A stretch of 64,000 nucleotides of DNA from Christiangramia sp. OXR-203 (GCF_034372165.1 NZ_CP139698.1:62001-126000); one strand, 5' to 3'. Shown: positions 25,020 through 35,155, numbered from the stretch's first letter. The notes: generated from the sequence alone by a model not told the origin. Numbers and translations are program-made.

Positions 25020-26732
25020 TTAATATCCGGAACGTTGAGTATATGTTCCACCACTGGCATCTATTTCAACCTGCGGAATTGGTAAATAATACTCATGAGG
25101 TTCAAGATTGGCGCCTGTTAAATAAGGTCTTCTAACTTGTTCACTTGATACATATTGATCGATATAACTGTCTGCAATTCCCCATCTTACAAGATCAAAA
25201 AACCTGTGTCCTTCATTAGCAAGTTCCAATCTGCGTTCAAATCTAAGTGCCTGAATTGCCATTTCCTGAGACATGCCCATTGGATAAGTTTCTATAAGAT
25301 AGTTAGCTGCATCTTCAGAAGGATTTTCAAAATCCTTGACATAAGGTGAATTTTTTGCTCTTGATCGAATCTGATTTATTATCTCAATACCTGTAGCTAC
25401 ATCACCAGTCTCTATTGAAGCCTCTGCTTTCCAAAGAAGTAAGTCTCCGTATTTAATCAACGGAAAATCTAAATTTCCTAAGGCCCATGGAAAACCGTTC
25501 GGGTTGGACGCCATACCATCAGAAGTGGGATAAATCATATTCTTCTTTCGAACATATAATCCGTAGGTGCCACTATCTCTACTCCAATTTTCCTGTTGTG
25601 CCATAGGTTCCCAATCCTTCCAGGTGATTCCAGGTCTCCCAATTGTATGATCAAGCCTTGGATCTACAAAATCTTGATCATCGACATTGCTGGAATTATA
25701 AGAGTTAAACAAAGGCAATCCGTTTTCTCCAACTTTATATGCATTGGCTAAATTCTGACTAGGTTTATGAAAGTCATCACCATTCAAATAAGGATGGTTA
25801 GGATTATCGCTAGGACTGTCAGGAGAATTTAAAAGATCTCCAAAATTTAAATTACCATATTGCGATCCGTCATTAATAGAAAACTGGATAGCGAAAATAT
25901 TTTCAGGATTTCCATACCCTGGCTCTGAGTATAATCTTTCAATATCCTCTACAAGTCTATATTGACCTGAGTTAATTACTATATTAGTTTGATTTATTAC
26001 CTCCTGCCATTCTTCCTGAAATAAATGAGCTTTGGCCAAATAAGATCTGGCTACCATTTCATTTACCCTTCCAAGATCAGGTTGCATTTCTGGTAATAGT
26101 TCAATTGCTCTGTTTAGATCACCTTCAATTTTTTCCCAGATAAAGGCTTCATCAAAGGTGTTGGGAATTTTGGTTAAATCAGTTACAGGTGTATTTTCAT
26201 CATACCAAACTATTGAACCGAAATTCTTCATTGCTTCGAAGTAGAAATGAGCTCGAAGGGTATATAATTCACCTAATCTTACATCTCTATTTTCAAATTC
26301 ACCATCATCCAGGTTAACCAAAAATCTAATTCCTGTATCCACTCTTTTTAGTCCAAAATAAATTGATCTCCAAAGATTATATACGTTGTCACTTGAAGGA
26401 AAAAGATTATGAGTTTCCATCTGATGCATTCCGCCACCTGGGTTGTCTCCGGTACCTCCCCCGCCTTTGTAAGCGTCTCCAGATCTAATATCTGATGTTG
26501 GCCAGTTCGAAGGAGCATGATCAAAAGGATACAAATCTCTAAATTCACCTGTATTATACCTATAATCCAAAGCACTATATGCTGCAATCACAAGTTCTTC
26601 AGGCTCTAAATTGTCCTCAGAAATCGTATTATATTCGGTTACGTTCAGATCATCCTCTGAAACACAGCCGACGATCAATGTTATTCCAAAAAGGAATAGT
26701 GCCATTATTGATTTGTTCATTGTTCTTTTCAT
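25020..26732 (-). CDS. susD: SusD-family surface glycan-binding lipoprotein
   Basis: 570 residues with a lipobox (GITLIVGC) followed by VSEDD. The RagB/SusD architecture is present: TPR-like helices with LGELYTLRAHFYFEAMKNFG near residue 150, NEMVARSYLAKAHLFQEEWQ near 220, and the C-terminal FERRLELANEGHRFFDLVRWG. It forms the lid of the SusC transporter and captures fructan or oligosaccharides. It is encoded 9 bp after susC. susD here is the family name; the substrate is inferred from the neighbouring GH32 genes. Confidence 0.93.
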   Translation of the reverse strand: MKRTMNKSIMALFLFGITLIVGCVSEDDLNVTEYNTISEDNLEPEELVIAAYSALDYRYNTGEFRDLYPFDHAPSNWPTSDIRSGDAYKGGGGTGDNPGGGMHQMETHNLFPSSDNVYNLWRSIYFGLKRVDTGIRFLVNLDDGEFENRDVRLGELYTLRAHFYFEAMKNFGSIVWYDENTPVTDLTKIPNTFDEAFIWEKIEGDLNRAIELLPEMQPDLGRVNEMVARSYLAKAHLFQEEWQEVINQTNIVINSGQYRLVEDIERLYSEPGYGNPENIFAIQFSINDGSQYGNLNFGDLLNSPDSPSDNPNHPYLNGDDFHKPSQNLANAYKVGENGLPLFNSYNSSNVDDQDFVDPRLDHTIGRPGITWKDWEPMAQQENWSRDSGTYGLYVRKKNMIYPTSDGMASNPNGFPWALGNLDFPLIKYGDLLLWKAEASIETGDVATGIEIINQIRSRAKNSPYVKDFENPSEDAANYLIETYPMGMSQEMAIQALRFERRLELANEGHRFFDLVRWGIADSYIDQYVSSEQVRRPYLTGANLEPHEYYLPIPQVEIDASGGTYTQRSGY

Positions 26733-26741
26733 AAGATGTTT

Positions 26742-29700
26742 TTAAAATTTTGTTGAAACTCCGAAAGTGATTGACTTTGTATGAGGGATACCATAACCGG
26801 CGACTCCGATACCTCCAGCCCCAAGACCGGATACTTCATAATCAAATCCAGTAAAAGAAGTAAAGTTTAATAAGTTCTGACCAGACATATATAGCCTTAA
26901 TTCATTTAGACCAATACCCTCCGCCGTTTGCTGAGGAAATGTATACCCCACAGTAATGTTCTTCATTCTAAAATAAGATCCATCCTCAATAAAATAACTT
27001 GATGGTTGAGTTTCGTTATTTACATTACTAGTACTAAGTGCCGGAATATTGGAATTTGCATTCTCGGGTGACCAGGCATCTAAAGTATTTTCTCCAAAAT
27101 TGAAGCTGAAGTAAGTGAAATCTCCCAGGTTTCTTTGTGTATTATACAAGTCATGTCCTTGTTTACCATCAAAATAGGCACTAAGATTGAAACCTTTATA
27201 TCCCAAGTTTAAACTTACCCCATAGATAAAGTCTGGATGAGGATTCCCAATAATAGTCCTATCATCAGAGTTAATAACTCCATCATTATTTAAATCTCTA
27301 TATCTTATTCTACCTAATCCCTTACCCGGTTGTTGAGCATGAACAGCGACCTCTTCAGGTGTTCTGAAAAGTCCATCTGCTATTAGACCGTAAAATGAGG
27401 CAATAGGATCTCCGGCTCTGGTGATCGATACTCCATTAAGAAGGAAATTATTATCTGTATCAAGTGACTCTACATTGTTCTCATATTTAGAGAAATTAAG
27501 ATCAACGCCATAATACCAGTCACCTTCAGCCTTATTCTGATAACTCAAAACTGCTTCAAAACCGATATTGGAAACTTCTCCTGCATTGATAAATGGAGGT
27601 TGTGCTTCTCCATTAATAGACTGGGGAATAGGTTGTAGAAGTAAATCTGTGGTGCGTTTGTCAAAGAAATCTGTGCTAAGAGTAAGACGATTTCTTAAAA
27701 ACCCAATATCAAATCCTACATTGGTTTGGGCTGTTTGTTCCCATTGAATATCCGGATTAGCTTGTCTTGCCTGCACAATACCTTCTGACACTCCAATACC
27801 ATCTCCATCGATATCATAATTTAAGAATTCAATGGCATTTCCAATAGAGCTATTGTAAAAAGTACTTAGATATAGGAAATTGGGTATTTGGTCATTCCCG
27901 TTTATACCGTAAGATGCACGAAGCTTTAAATTGGAAATTAAATCAGAGTCTTCGAGAAAACTTTCGTTTGAAACATTCCACGCGAAAGATCCTGCTGGAT
28001 AAATGGCAAATTTATTATTAGGACCGAATCTGGAGGATCCATCCCTTCTCATACTACCTGATAAAATGTATCTGTCGTCATATACATATTTCAGGGATCC
28101 AAAGAATGATTGTTTTCTGTATTGGATTTCATTTTCAATAGTCCTGAATTCTGCATCGCTTTGAATAATATAGGATGGGTATTCAGTGATATCAACTCCA
28201 TTTGTTAATTCTACTGTGGATTCAAAGTCTTCTTTTGTAAACTCTACTCCTCCTAGTAAATTAAATCTATGTTTGTTTATTTCGAAATCATAGGTTAATA
28301 GATTTGTCCAGATCGTTCTTAAAGAATTGTTTCTATCCTTTGAAACAGTAATATTGTTAAACACACTTGGAATTCTACCAACCTGAACAAAAGGTTGAGT
28401 TCTGGTATCAAATGCAAACTCGGTATAATCGAAATTCAATGAAGTATCGAAAGTTAAACCATCTAGTATATCAATTTTCGCAAAAACATTTCCTAACAAA
28501 CGATTATTTCGTTGTTCATTTTTTCTGTTGGACCAAAGATTAGCGAGAGAGTTTGCTTTATCCTGAATTGTGGGTGCTGTATAATCGCCGTCTACTGTAT
28601 ATACTGGTATAAGTGGATTCTGAAGAATAGCATTTTCAAACTCATTAGCCTGTACTTCATTAAAATTTGAATACAGGAAATTCTCACCTATTATTATTCT
28701 ATCATCCCAGAAATCAAAGCTTGTGTTCAGCCTCGCATTATATCTTTCATAATGGGTGTACTTCTGGATTCCATTATCTCTAGTGTAGTTGAGACTTGCA
28801 AATAGTTGCATGTCTTCCTTCCCATATCGATAACTGAAATCTGTATTGTAGGAAATTGATTCATCAATTATTACATCTAACCAATTTGTATCTGATGATC
28901 TGATTAATTCATCCACATCTAAAAATTCAGGAATATCGAACCCATTACCGTTATCAGTTAGTACATTAAAATCTCCTGATATACCGTCATTTGCTCTAGC
29001 CTCATAATAGACATCTGCCCACTGCCGTGCATTTAGAATATCGACTTTATCTCTTAGCATATTAACCGTAGCCTCGGATTTCACAGCAAACTCTGATACT
29101 CCTGCTTTACCTTTTTTAGTGGTAACTACAATAACCCCATTTGCAGCTGAAGTACCATATAAAGCAGTTGAGGCACCATCTTTTAGAACCTGAATACTAG
29201 CAATCTCATCTGGATTCAGAGAAGAAGGATTGAAAGTTTGAACTCCATCGATTACCCATAATGGACTCGATCCAGCGGTGATAGTAGTCAAACCGCGAAT
29301 GGCAATTTGAGAATCATTCCCACCAGGAGTTCCACCAGAATTAATTTGAAGACCCGGCACTCTTCCCTGTAGACTAGTAATAATATTGGGACTAAATTCC
29401 TGAGATAATTCCTCAACGTCAACCACACTTATTGCTCCAGCTATATCCGATTTTTTCTCGGAAGTATAACCCGTCACTACCACTTCATCGAGTTGTGCTA
29501 CATCTTCTGTCAAAGTAATCTCATAATTAGAAGATTGGTCTACGGCTACTTCCTTTGTCCTATATCCTATAAAGGATATCACTAGAGTTTCACCTGTACT
29601 AACTTCAAGTTCAAAGTTTCCATCAAAGTCAGTCATTGTCCCACGATTAGCATCCTTTACTGCTACGGTAGCACCCGCCACAGGTATTCCTTCTTCAGAA

Positions 29701-29783
29701 GTAATGATACCTGTGATGGTCTTGTTTTGTCCAAACAAGCCGACAGTAAATAACATGAGGGATATCACAATTAGATTTTTCAT
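26742..29783 (-). CDS. susC: SusC-family TonB-dependent outer-membrane transporter
   Basis: 1013 residues: signal peptide, carboxypeptidase-regulatory-like domain (about 22-100, TITGIITSEEGIPVAGATVAV), TonB box/plug (about 110-225, with SLQGRVPGLQI and the SusC signature GTSAANGVIVVTTKKGK), then a 22-strand barrel ending SITFGVSTKF. It imports fructo-oligosaccharides in a TonB-driven manner together with SusD. It is placed after a GH32 lipoprotein gene by 19 bp with no visible promoter, so it is read as part of the long run that starts at the MFS gene. Confidence 0.95.
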   Translation of the reverse strand: MKNLIVISLMLFTVGLFGQNKTITGIITSEEGIPVAGATVAVKDANRGTMTDFDGNFELEVSTGETLVISFIGYRTKEVAVDQSSNYEITLTEDVAQLDEVVVTGYTSEKKSDIAGAISVVDVEELSQEFSPNIITSLQGRVPGLQINSGGTPGGNDSQIAIRGLTTITAGSSPLWVIDGVQTFNPSSLNPDEIASIQVLKDGASTALYGTSAANGVIVVTTKKGKAGVSEFAVKSEATVNMLRDKVDILNARQWADVYYEARANDGISGDFNVLTDNGNGFDIPEFLDVDELIRSSDTNWLDVIIDESISYNTDFSYRYGKEDMQLFASLNYTRDNGIQKYTHYERYNARLNTSFDFWDDRIIIGENFLYSNFNEVQANEFENAILQNPLIPVYTVDGDYTAPTIQDKANSLANLWSNRKNEQRNNRLLGNVFAKIDILDGLTFDTSLNFDYTEFAFDTRTQPFVQVGRIPSVFNNITVSKDRNNSLRTIWTNLLTYDFEINKHRFNLLGGVEFTKEDFESTVELTNGVDITEYPSYIIQSDAEFRTIENEIQYRKQSFFGSLKYVYDDRYILSGSMRRDGSSRFGPNNKFAIYPAGSFAWNVSNESFLEDSDLISNLKLRASYGINGNDQIPNFLYLSTFYNSSIGNAIEFLNYDIDGDGIGVSEGIVQARQANPDIQWEQTAQTNVGFDIGFLRNRLTLSTDFFDKRTTDLLLQPIPQSINGEAQPPFINAGEVSNIGFEAVLSYQNKAEGDWYYGVDLNFSKYENNVESLDTDNNFLLNGVSITRAGDPIASFYGLIADGLFRTPEEVAVHAQQPGKGLGRIRYRDLNNDGVINSDDRTIIGNPHPDFIYGVSLNLGYKGFNLSAYFDGKQGHDLYNTQRNLGDFTYFSFNFGENTLDAWSPENANSNIPALSTSNVNNETQPSSYFIEDGSYFRMKNITVGYTFPQQTAEGIGLNELRLYMSGQNLLNFTSFTGFDYEVSGLGAGGIGVAGYGIPHTKSITFGVSTKF

Positions 29784-29802
29784 AATTGGCTATTGGTTGT
29801 TT

Positions 29803-31995
29803 TTAATTATTTTCAATTTCATAAATAGTAACTTCCGCGGAAGCTGAACCACCCTCCGTGAATAGATCAACACCGTTTGCATCATTACTCTCGGGGAAGA
29901 ATCTACCTGTGAAATGTGATTCTCCGTTGATAAATACTTCTAATACAGAGCCATCAACGAAAACTCTTAGCTCAACAGAATTTCCCTGGTTAATACTGAA
30001 ATCCCCTCTTTGAACATCTCTTCTTACTAGATCTGAAGTTGAGGAATCTGATGCATCCACAACCCATTCCTGAGCTCCAAAATCATAGTATACCCTATAC
30101 TCTTCTCCACTAGGTTCAGCCTGTCCTAATACGAAACCGAAACGATCAGCGGTTCCTGTATTGATTGTTGTTTCCATTTCGAAGTGCCTACCAGTAAAAT
30201 CAATGTTATCAGTGCTTCCAGGATTGATATCTACCGTTCCAAAACTTATCTCTTCCCCTCTATAGTTTTCCAGATTTGGATGTGGCTCAATTAAAATTGT
30301 ACCGTCTTCATCCAGGGTCCATACTTGGGCAAGACTAAAAAGGTTTGCATAACCTTGTTGTTGTTGAAACTCTGGAGCTACCTCATCTGGGATAATTCCG
30401 ATTGCCGTAGTTCTACCCTGATCGTCCAGGGTAACGGCTGGAGATAAAAATCCGTTTACTACTTCGAGATACTTAGGATCTTCAAAGTCTGGAGTAAATA
30501 CTCCATTTTCAAAACTACCAGTCCAATAGAACGTAATGGCCGGAGTAGTATCAGGAGTTTTTTGAACTAATAGAATAAATCTACCATCTTCAAATTCATG
30601 GAGAACTGGCATCTCCCAGAAGCTTCCTTCTCCTTGATTGCTTTGTCCCTGGAAAAGAATTCCTTTGTAATCCCAGTTTTCAAAATCTTCACTAGTATAA
30701 TAAACTACGTTACCACCAATAGAAGAGATTCCGCTACCTATTATCATATGGTATAATCCATCTTTATAGATGACATAAGGATCACGAAAATCCAGGTCGA
30801 CCTCTGGTGGTGCAGCTGGTATTACCGGGTTACCATCAAATTTATCAAGGGTTTGATAATTATCATCTGAAAATGCGGTTCCAATTCCTGCCTTTATTCC
30901 ATCTACACCGGTATAAACAACAGCAGGTGTTCCATCTTCAAGTATAATAGCATCACCAGACCAGATCCCAAAATTATCCCAACCTGTCGAGGGCCATAAC
31001 ACAGCATCTTGCTCTTCCCAATCTACCAGATCTGAACTAGTAAAATGTCCCCAATTCTGATTCGCTATCCCTAGAAAAACTTCATTTTTCTGATAGAACA
31101 TATGGTAAGTTCCATCTAAACCAACCAGACCATAAGATTCATTAGCCCATCCAAAATCGGGTATTGGATGATATAGAGGTCTGTTATTATCTCCTGAGTA
31201 GTCCAGACCTAAATTATAATCCGGTACTGCAGGAGATCCGTACTGGCTGGATATAAATTCTGCCACAGCAGGTGAAGAGAATCCAGAGTAAATTTGAATT
31301 TCATCGAGCGCTCCAGAATAATAATCTATATCAAATATACCCATCATTTCACCCATAGTATTTTTACCAATACTAATTGGAGTAGAACCCGTAGGCCAGG
31401 TGATTGAACCAGATGGAATATTAGCTGTAGTTAACAGCTCCTCATTCATATATATTGCAATACTTTGGGATGCTGGACTTATTCCTACCAAAATATGATT
31501 CCACTGATTTCTAGGAATTATTTCATTAGTTACAGTTTGAGAAAAAGAACCATCAATAAAATATTGTACAACGATGTGGCCGAATTTGTTTAGACCAACC
31601 ATAATTCCAGTACTTGAACCCTCTGAAGTCATAGCCAGCATGGCAGCCGTACCTACTGGATAAGATCTTGGTGAGGCCCATAGTGAGATCGTTAGTTCAT
31701 CTTCTGGAAGAAGATTTGTCTCAATTTCTCCATCGATTTCGTTAGTTAACCCATCAAAGAAGATGGCGCTCTCTGAAACCCCGGCCATACGGCTTACTGC
31801 TTTCCCTTCAATTTCAAAAGTGTTCCCGGTTTCTGACTCCGTAGTAGTATTTCCAGAGGCTTCATCGAATTTAAATTCAAGAAGTTTATTGATACGAAGA
31901 TTATCAGTTTCATCTACAAACACCACATCATCATCATAACAGGAAGTCAACAGACTTACTGCAAAGAGTAGCTTTAAGAATATCATTTTTTTCAT
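29803..31995 (-). CDS. GH32 family lipoprotein with LamG-like domain and Glu at the nucleophile position
   Basis: 730 residues. The lipobox LLTSC is followed by YDDD, suggesting a cell-surface lipoprotein. A LamG-like domain (about 35-240) is followed by a GH32 propeller (about 272-590) and sandwich. The motif at the nucleophile is GWANESYG (Glu286 in place of Asp), while DFRDP (R404-D405) and the acid/base Glu461 in FWEMPV remain. It differs strongly from the other LamG-GH32 protein, so the shared Asp-to-Glu change is either ancestral in a subfamily or convergent. A surface endo-fructanase role, as for BT1760 of Bacteroides, is possible but not shown. Confidence 0.87.
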   Translation of the reverse strand: MKKMIFLKLLFAVSLLTSCYDDDVVFVDETDNLRINKLLEFKFDEASGNTTTESETGNTFEIEGKAVSRMAGVSESAIFFDGLTNEIDGEIETNLLPEDELTISLWASPRSYPVGTAAMLAMTSEGSSTGIMVGLNKFGHIVVQYFIDGSFSQTVTNEIIPRNQWNHILVGISPASQSIAIYMNEELLTTANIPSGSITWPTGSTPISIGKNTMGEMMGIFDIDYYSGALDEIQIYSGFSSPAVAEFISSQYGSPAVPDYNLGLDYSGDNNRPLYHPIPDFGWANESYGLVGLDGTYHMFYQKNEVFLGIANQNWGHFTSSDLVDWEEQDAVLWPSTGWDNFGIWSGDAIILEDGTPAVVYTGVDGIKAGIGTAFSDDNYQTLDKFDGNPVIPAAPPEVDLDFRDPYVIYKDGLYHMIIGSGISSIGGNVVYYTSEDFENWDYKGILFQGQSNQGEGSFWEMPVLHEFEDGRFILLVQKTPDTTPAITFYWTGSFENGVFTPDFEDPKYLEVVNGFLSPAVTLDDQGRTTAIGIIPDEVAPEFQQQQGYANLFSLAQVWTLDEDGTILIEPHPNLENYRGEEISFGTVDINPGSTDNIDFTGRHFEMETTINTGTADRFGFVLGQAEPSGEEYRVYYDFGAQEWVVDASDSSTSDLVRRDVQRGDFSINQGNSVELRVFVDGSVLEVFINGESHFTGRFFPESNDANGVDLFTEGGSASAEVTIYEIENN

Positions 31996-32028
31996 TGGTC
32001 TGGTTTGTGTTATTAATATGTACTTTTT

Positions 32029-33594
32029 TTACTTCTTATCTAAAAGCTCAAGATTTACTTTTCTAATCTTTACATTATTAATTCTGGTATCTTCATTAGT
32101 TACTATTTTCAGCACTTGCCATGGCGTTTCCGGATAAACCAGATTAGTCATTGCATAATTGCCATCATTCAGAAAAATCTCAACTGAAGACTTGTCTATA
32201 AATAGTTTAACCTTAAGGGTATCAAGATTCCCTATCTGAACTTTTTGAGGTTCCGTGTTGGTGAATTTCTCGTTAAAGTCTACCAATCCTGAATTGGTTC
32301 GGTTAGTATAAAAGTTATTCCCTTTATATCCCATGGTGAATTTATTTCCCGCACTATTATTTAGGCTGAATTCCACTCCATCAGGGCTTACTATCTCAAA
32401 ACTTACAATACTATTGGAAAGTTCGTCAGAATTAATGGACATAACATTATCTGATTTTTCTGTATCCATTGCGATACTTTCAGAAACCCTTGCAATTTCA
32501 TCTATTACATTAGTGTTTAAGTTATATCCATCTTCAGTTTGAACTAAGTATAATTCTCTTGGTAAAGTCATAGCACTACGCCATCCCTTTGTGGGAGTTG
32601 TTGTTGCATAGTTCCAGTTACTCATCCAGCCTATGAGTATCCTTCTTCCTTCTGGTGTATTATTGAAAGTGACCCCTGCATAGTTATCGGTACCATAATC
32701 AAGCCACTGGCTTTCATCCTGATCCGTTGTAAATTTCTGGCCATCAAATTCTCCAACGAAATACCTGGTCCCTGAACCTCCATTTGGTGAGCTTTCCCCT
32801 CCATGACTAACGATCATCACCCATTTTTTTTCGCCTGTGCCCTGAACTTGAAGTTCAAAGAGATCAGGACATTCCCATACGCCTAGTTCAGGATTATCTG
32901 GGAAATTAAAATCACTAAGTTTTTGCCAATCTTTTAAATCTTCAGATTGAAATATTTCAATATGATCTTTTGCAGCCAAAAGCATCTGCCACTTTTGAAG
33001 GTCTTCATTCCAGAAAACTTTTGGATCTCTAAAATCTCTAATCCCTGGGTTTTCTATAACAGGGTTGCCTTTATATTTTGTCCAGGTTTTTCCTTCATCT
33101 AAGCTATAGGCTATTCCCTGCGTTTGAAATTTATCACTTTTAGCTTTTTCGCCTTCAGGATCATGGTAGGTAAAAATGGCGATCATGGCATCTTCTCCAA
33201 AACCTGCAGTATTATTTTTGTCAATTACTGCACTTCCAGAGAAAATATAACCGAGACTATCAGGGTATAATGCTATAGGTTTTTCTTCCCAGGTTAGTAA
33301 GTCTTTACTAACAGCGTGTCCCCAATGCATTGGTCCCCAAACAGTACTATCGGGGTAATGCTGAAAGAATAAATGATACTTTCCATTTTGATAAACTAGC
33401 CCATTTGGGTCATTCATCCATTTTTCCTTTGGGGTGAAGTGAAAATTAGGTCGAAATGGATCATTAGATAGAGTATCGTTTTCCTCATTGGAAACCACAT
33501 CTGAGTTTTCATCCTGAGAATTCATATTATCGCAGGAAACAACAAATGAAATAAGAATCAGGCCTAAAGCCAGTTTTAAGGAAGTTTTGATCAT
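32029..33594 (-). CDS. GH32 fructanase lipoprotein (canonical catalytic residues)
   Basis: 521 residues from ATG 33594; a longer reading from 33957 would run through the MFS gene in another frame and is rejected. The lipobox is SFVVSC followed by DNMNSQDE, without an immediate acidic cluster. The GH32 domain (about 50-370) has the canonical WMNDPNG (nucleophile D62), the RDP motif in FRDPKVFW, and the acid/base Glu in WECPDLF, then the C-terminal sandwich. The best match by eye is to exo-acting levanases/inulinases such as B. subtilis SacC, so release of fructose is likely. Its ATG overlaps the MFS stop (ATGA). Confidence 0.94.
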   Translation of the reverse strand: MIKTSLKLALGLILISFVVSCDNMNSQDENSDVVSNEENDTLSNDPFRPNFHFTPKEKWMNDPNGLVYQNGKYHLFFQHYPDSTVWGPMHWGHAVSKDLLTWEEKPIALYPDSLGYIFSGSAVIDKNNTAGFGEDAMIAIFTYHDPEGEKAKSDKFQTQGIAYSLDEGKTWTKYKGNPVIENPGIRDFRDPKVFWNEDLQKWQMLLAAKDHIEIFQSEDLKDWQKLSDFNFPDNPELGVWECPDLFELQVQGTGEKKWVMIVSHGGESSPNGGSGTRYFVGEFDGQKFTTDQDESQWLDYGTDNYAGVTFNNTPEGRRILIGWMSNWNYATTTPTKGWRSAMTLPRELYLVQTEDGYNLNTNVIDEIARVSESIAMDTEKSDNVMSINSDELSNSIVSFEIVSPDGVEFSLNNSAGNKFTMGYKGNNFYTNRTNSGLVDFNEKFTNTEPQKVQIGNLDTLKVKLFIDKSSVEIFLNDGNYAMTNLVYPETPWQVLKIVTNEDTRINNVKIRKVNLELLDKK

Positions 33595-34946
33595 TTTGTG
33601 TTGATTTCTAAAATTGTTGAATTGTTCAAATTGTCTGGTAAATGAAGTTCTATATCCTCTAAGGATTTTCCTTTGGTTTCTGGCATGATGAAAATGACAA
33701 ATAGCAATTGTAAAACCATCATAAAGGCGAAAAAGGCAAAGACATAGCCAGGCCCAATGGTAGAAAAAAGTAATGGTACCAGTGACGGGATTATTGCTGC
33801 AAGCACCCAATGAGTTGAACTTCCAAATGCCTGACCTGAAGCTCGTAGTTTGTTTGGAAATATTTCTGATATAAAGACCCAGATTACAGCTCCTTGGCCA
33901 ATGGCGTGCGAGGCAATAAAAAGGAAAAGGAAAATTGGCACCCACATTCCACCCCAATTAAGGAAAAACGCTGCAGCAACCAGGTTTAAAGAAATTATAT
34001 ATCCTATGGAACCAAAAAGCATGAGTTTTTTACGTCCAACCTTATCTATAAGAAAAACACCAAATAACGTAAAAACTAAATTTACAGCCCCTACTCCAAT
34101 ACTACTCAACAAGGCTGTGCTTTCGCCAAGTCCAGCGGTTTCAAAAATTCTAGGTGCATAATACAGAAATGCATTAATTCCAGATAATTGATTAAAAAAG
34201 GCTATTAAAAATGCCAACATAAGAGGAAATCGATATTTCTTCATGAAAATATTTTCATTGACTTCTTCGACTTCTGCCTGAGCCCTTAGTTCCTTTAGAG
34301 TTTTATCAAGTTCTATAGAATTTGGCTGAATTATTTGTAACACCTTTTTTGCTTTCGCTTCCTTACCTTTTGAAAACAACCATCTTGGACTCTTTGGAAT
34401 AAAGAATACTAATATTAAATATAATACCGCAGGTACCGCTTCGGCTCCTATCATCCATCTCCAGGGCTGATTGCCAAAGTCTCTTAATAGATAATTGGAT
34501 AGAAAAGCGATTAATATCCCGAATACAATATTGAACTGGTATAGCGAAACTAGTTTACCGCGACTTTTGGAAGGAGCGATTTCTGAGACGTAAGCCGGGG
34601 CTGCAATGGTAGAAGCTCCTACTCCCAGACCCCCCAAAAATCTGAATATCGCAAACGTTATAGGGTCTGTAGCTAATGAAGAACCTAAGGCAGAGACTAA
34701 ATATAAAACACCAATGCCTATTAGAGTATTACGTCTTCCATATGAATTGGTAGGTATACCTCCCAAAATAGCACCAACTACGGTCCCCCATAATGCCATC
34801 GCCATTACAATCGAACCATGAAATGCATCGGAAGTATTCCATAATTCTTGCAATTGTTTATCTGCTCCAGATATTACCACTGTATCAAATCCGAATAAAA
34901 AACCGGCTAGTGCAGCTACTAAAGACCAAACCCAAATATTTCTCAT
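33591..34946 (-). CDS. MFS sugar porter, probable fructose importer
   Basis: 451 residues from ATG 34946; a GTG two codons earlier is also possible. Twelve membrane segments are expected. Family signatures: FLFGFDTVVISGA in helix 1, YGRRNTLIG after helix 2, PKSPRWLFSKGK at the end of the first half, NQLSGINAFLYYAPRIFE in helix 7, GRKKLMLFGS, and PETKGKSLEDIE at the C-terminus. These are the hexose porter family signatures; fructose is inferred from the GH32 and fructokinase genes. It is the first gene of the fructan run, downstream of the repeats at 35113-35155. Confidence 0.93.
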   Translation of the reverse strand: MRNIWVWSLVAALAGFLFGFDTVVISGADKQLQELWNTSDAFHGSIVMAMALWGTVVGAILGGIPTNSYGRRNTLIGIGVLYLVSALGSSLATDPITFAIFRFLGGLGVGASTIAAPAYVSEIAPSKSRGKLVSLYQFNIVFGILIAFLSNYLLRDFGNQPWRWMIGAEAVPAVLYLILVFFIPKSPRWLFSKGKEAKAKKVLQIIQPNSIELDKTLKELRAQAEVEEVNENIFMKKYRFPLMLAFLIAFFNQLSGINAFLYYAPRIFETAGLGESTALLSSIGVGAVNLVFTLFGVFLIDKVGRKKLMLFGSIGYIISLNLVAAAFFLNWGGMWVPIFLFLFIASHAIGQGAVIWVFISEIFPNKLRASGQAFGSSTHWVLAAIIPSLVPLLFSTIGPGYVFAFFAFMMVLQLLFVIFIMPETKGKSLEDIELHLPDNLNNSTILEINTK

Positions 34947-35036
34947 TATCACAATTTTTATTGGATTTGACTAAACTATTCTAATTTTTCAGGGGATGTT
35001 TTTGATAATGTTGCAATAGGGTTTGGAATTGTTATC

Positions 35037-35155
35037 GAAATGTAAAAAAATGGTTAACACGTTTATTTACAGATTGTTACGATGATGGGGAATTTTTAAC
35101 TAAAACGTTATAGTTACAGTTTCGTTACAATTTCTTACGAAATTGTAACAGTTTC
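35037..35155 (-). promoter_or_regulatory. candidate control region of the fructan run
   Basis: A perfect 10-bp palindrome GTTACAATTT-N6-AAATTGTAAC lies at 35124-35149. It is built into direct repeats GTTACAGTTTC (35113), GTTACAATTTC (35124) and GTAACAGTTTC (35145), spaced 11 and 21 bp, that is about one and two helical turns. Another GTTAC is at 35076. On the minus strand TACATTTC at 35037-35044 is a weak -7 box. AraC-type outputs of hybrid two-component regulators bind repeated half-sites, so the neighbouring regulator is the natural ligand. Confidence 0.5.

Noticed and set aside
32029-33957. Longer GH32 reading frame starting at 33957
   Set aside because: The first 121 codons lie inside the MFS gene in another frame and read as non-protein; the lipoprotein signal begins at ATG 33594.
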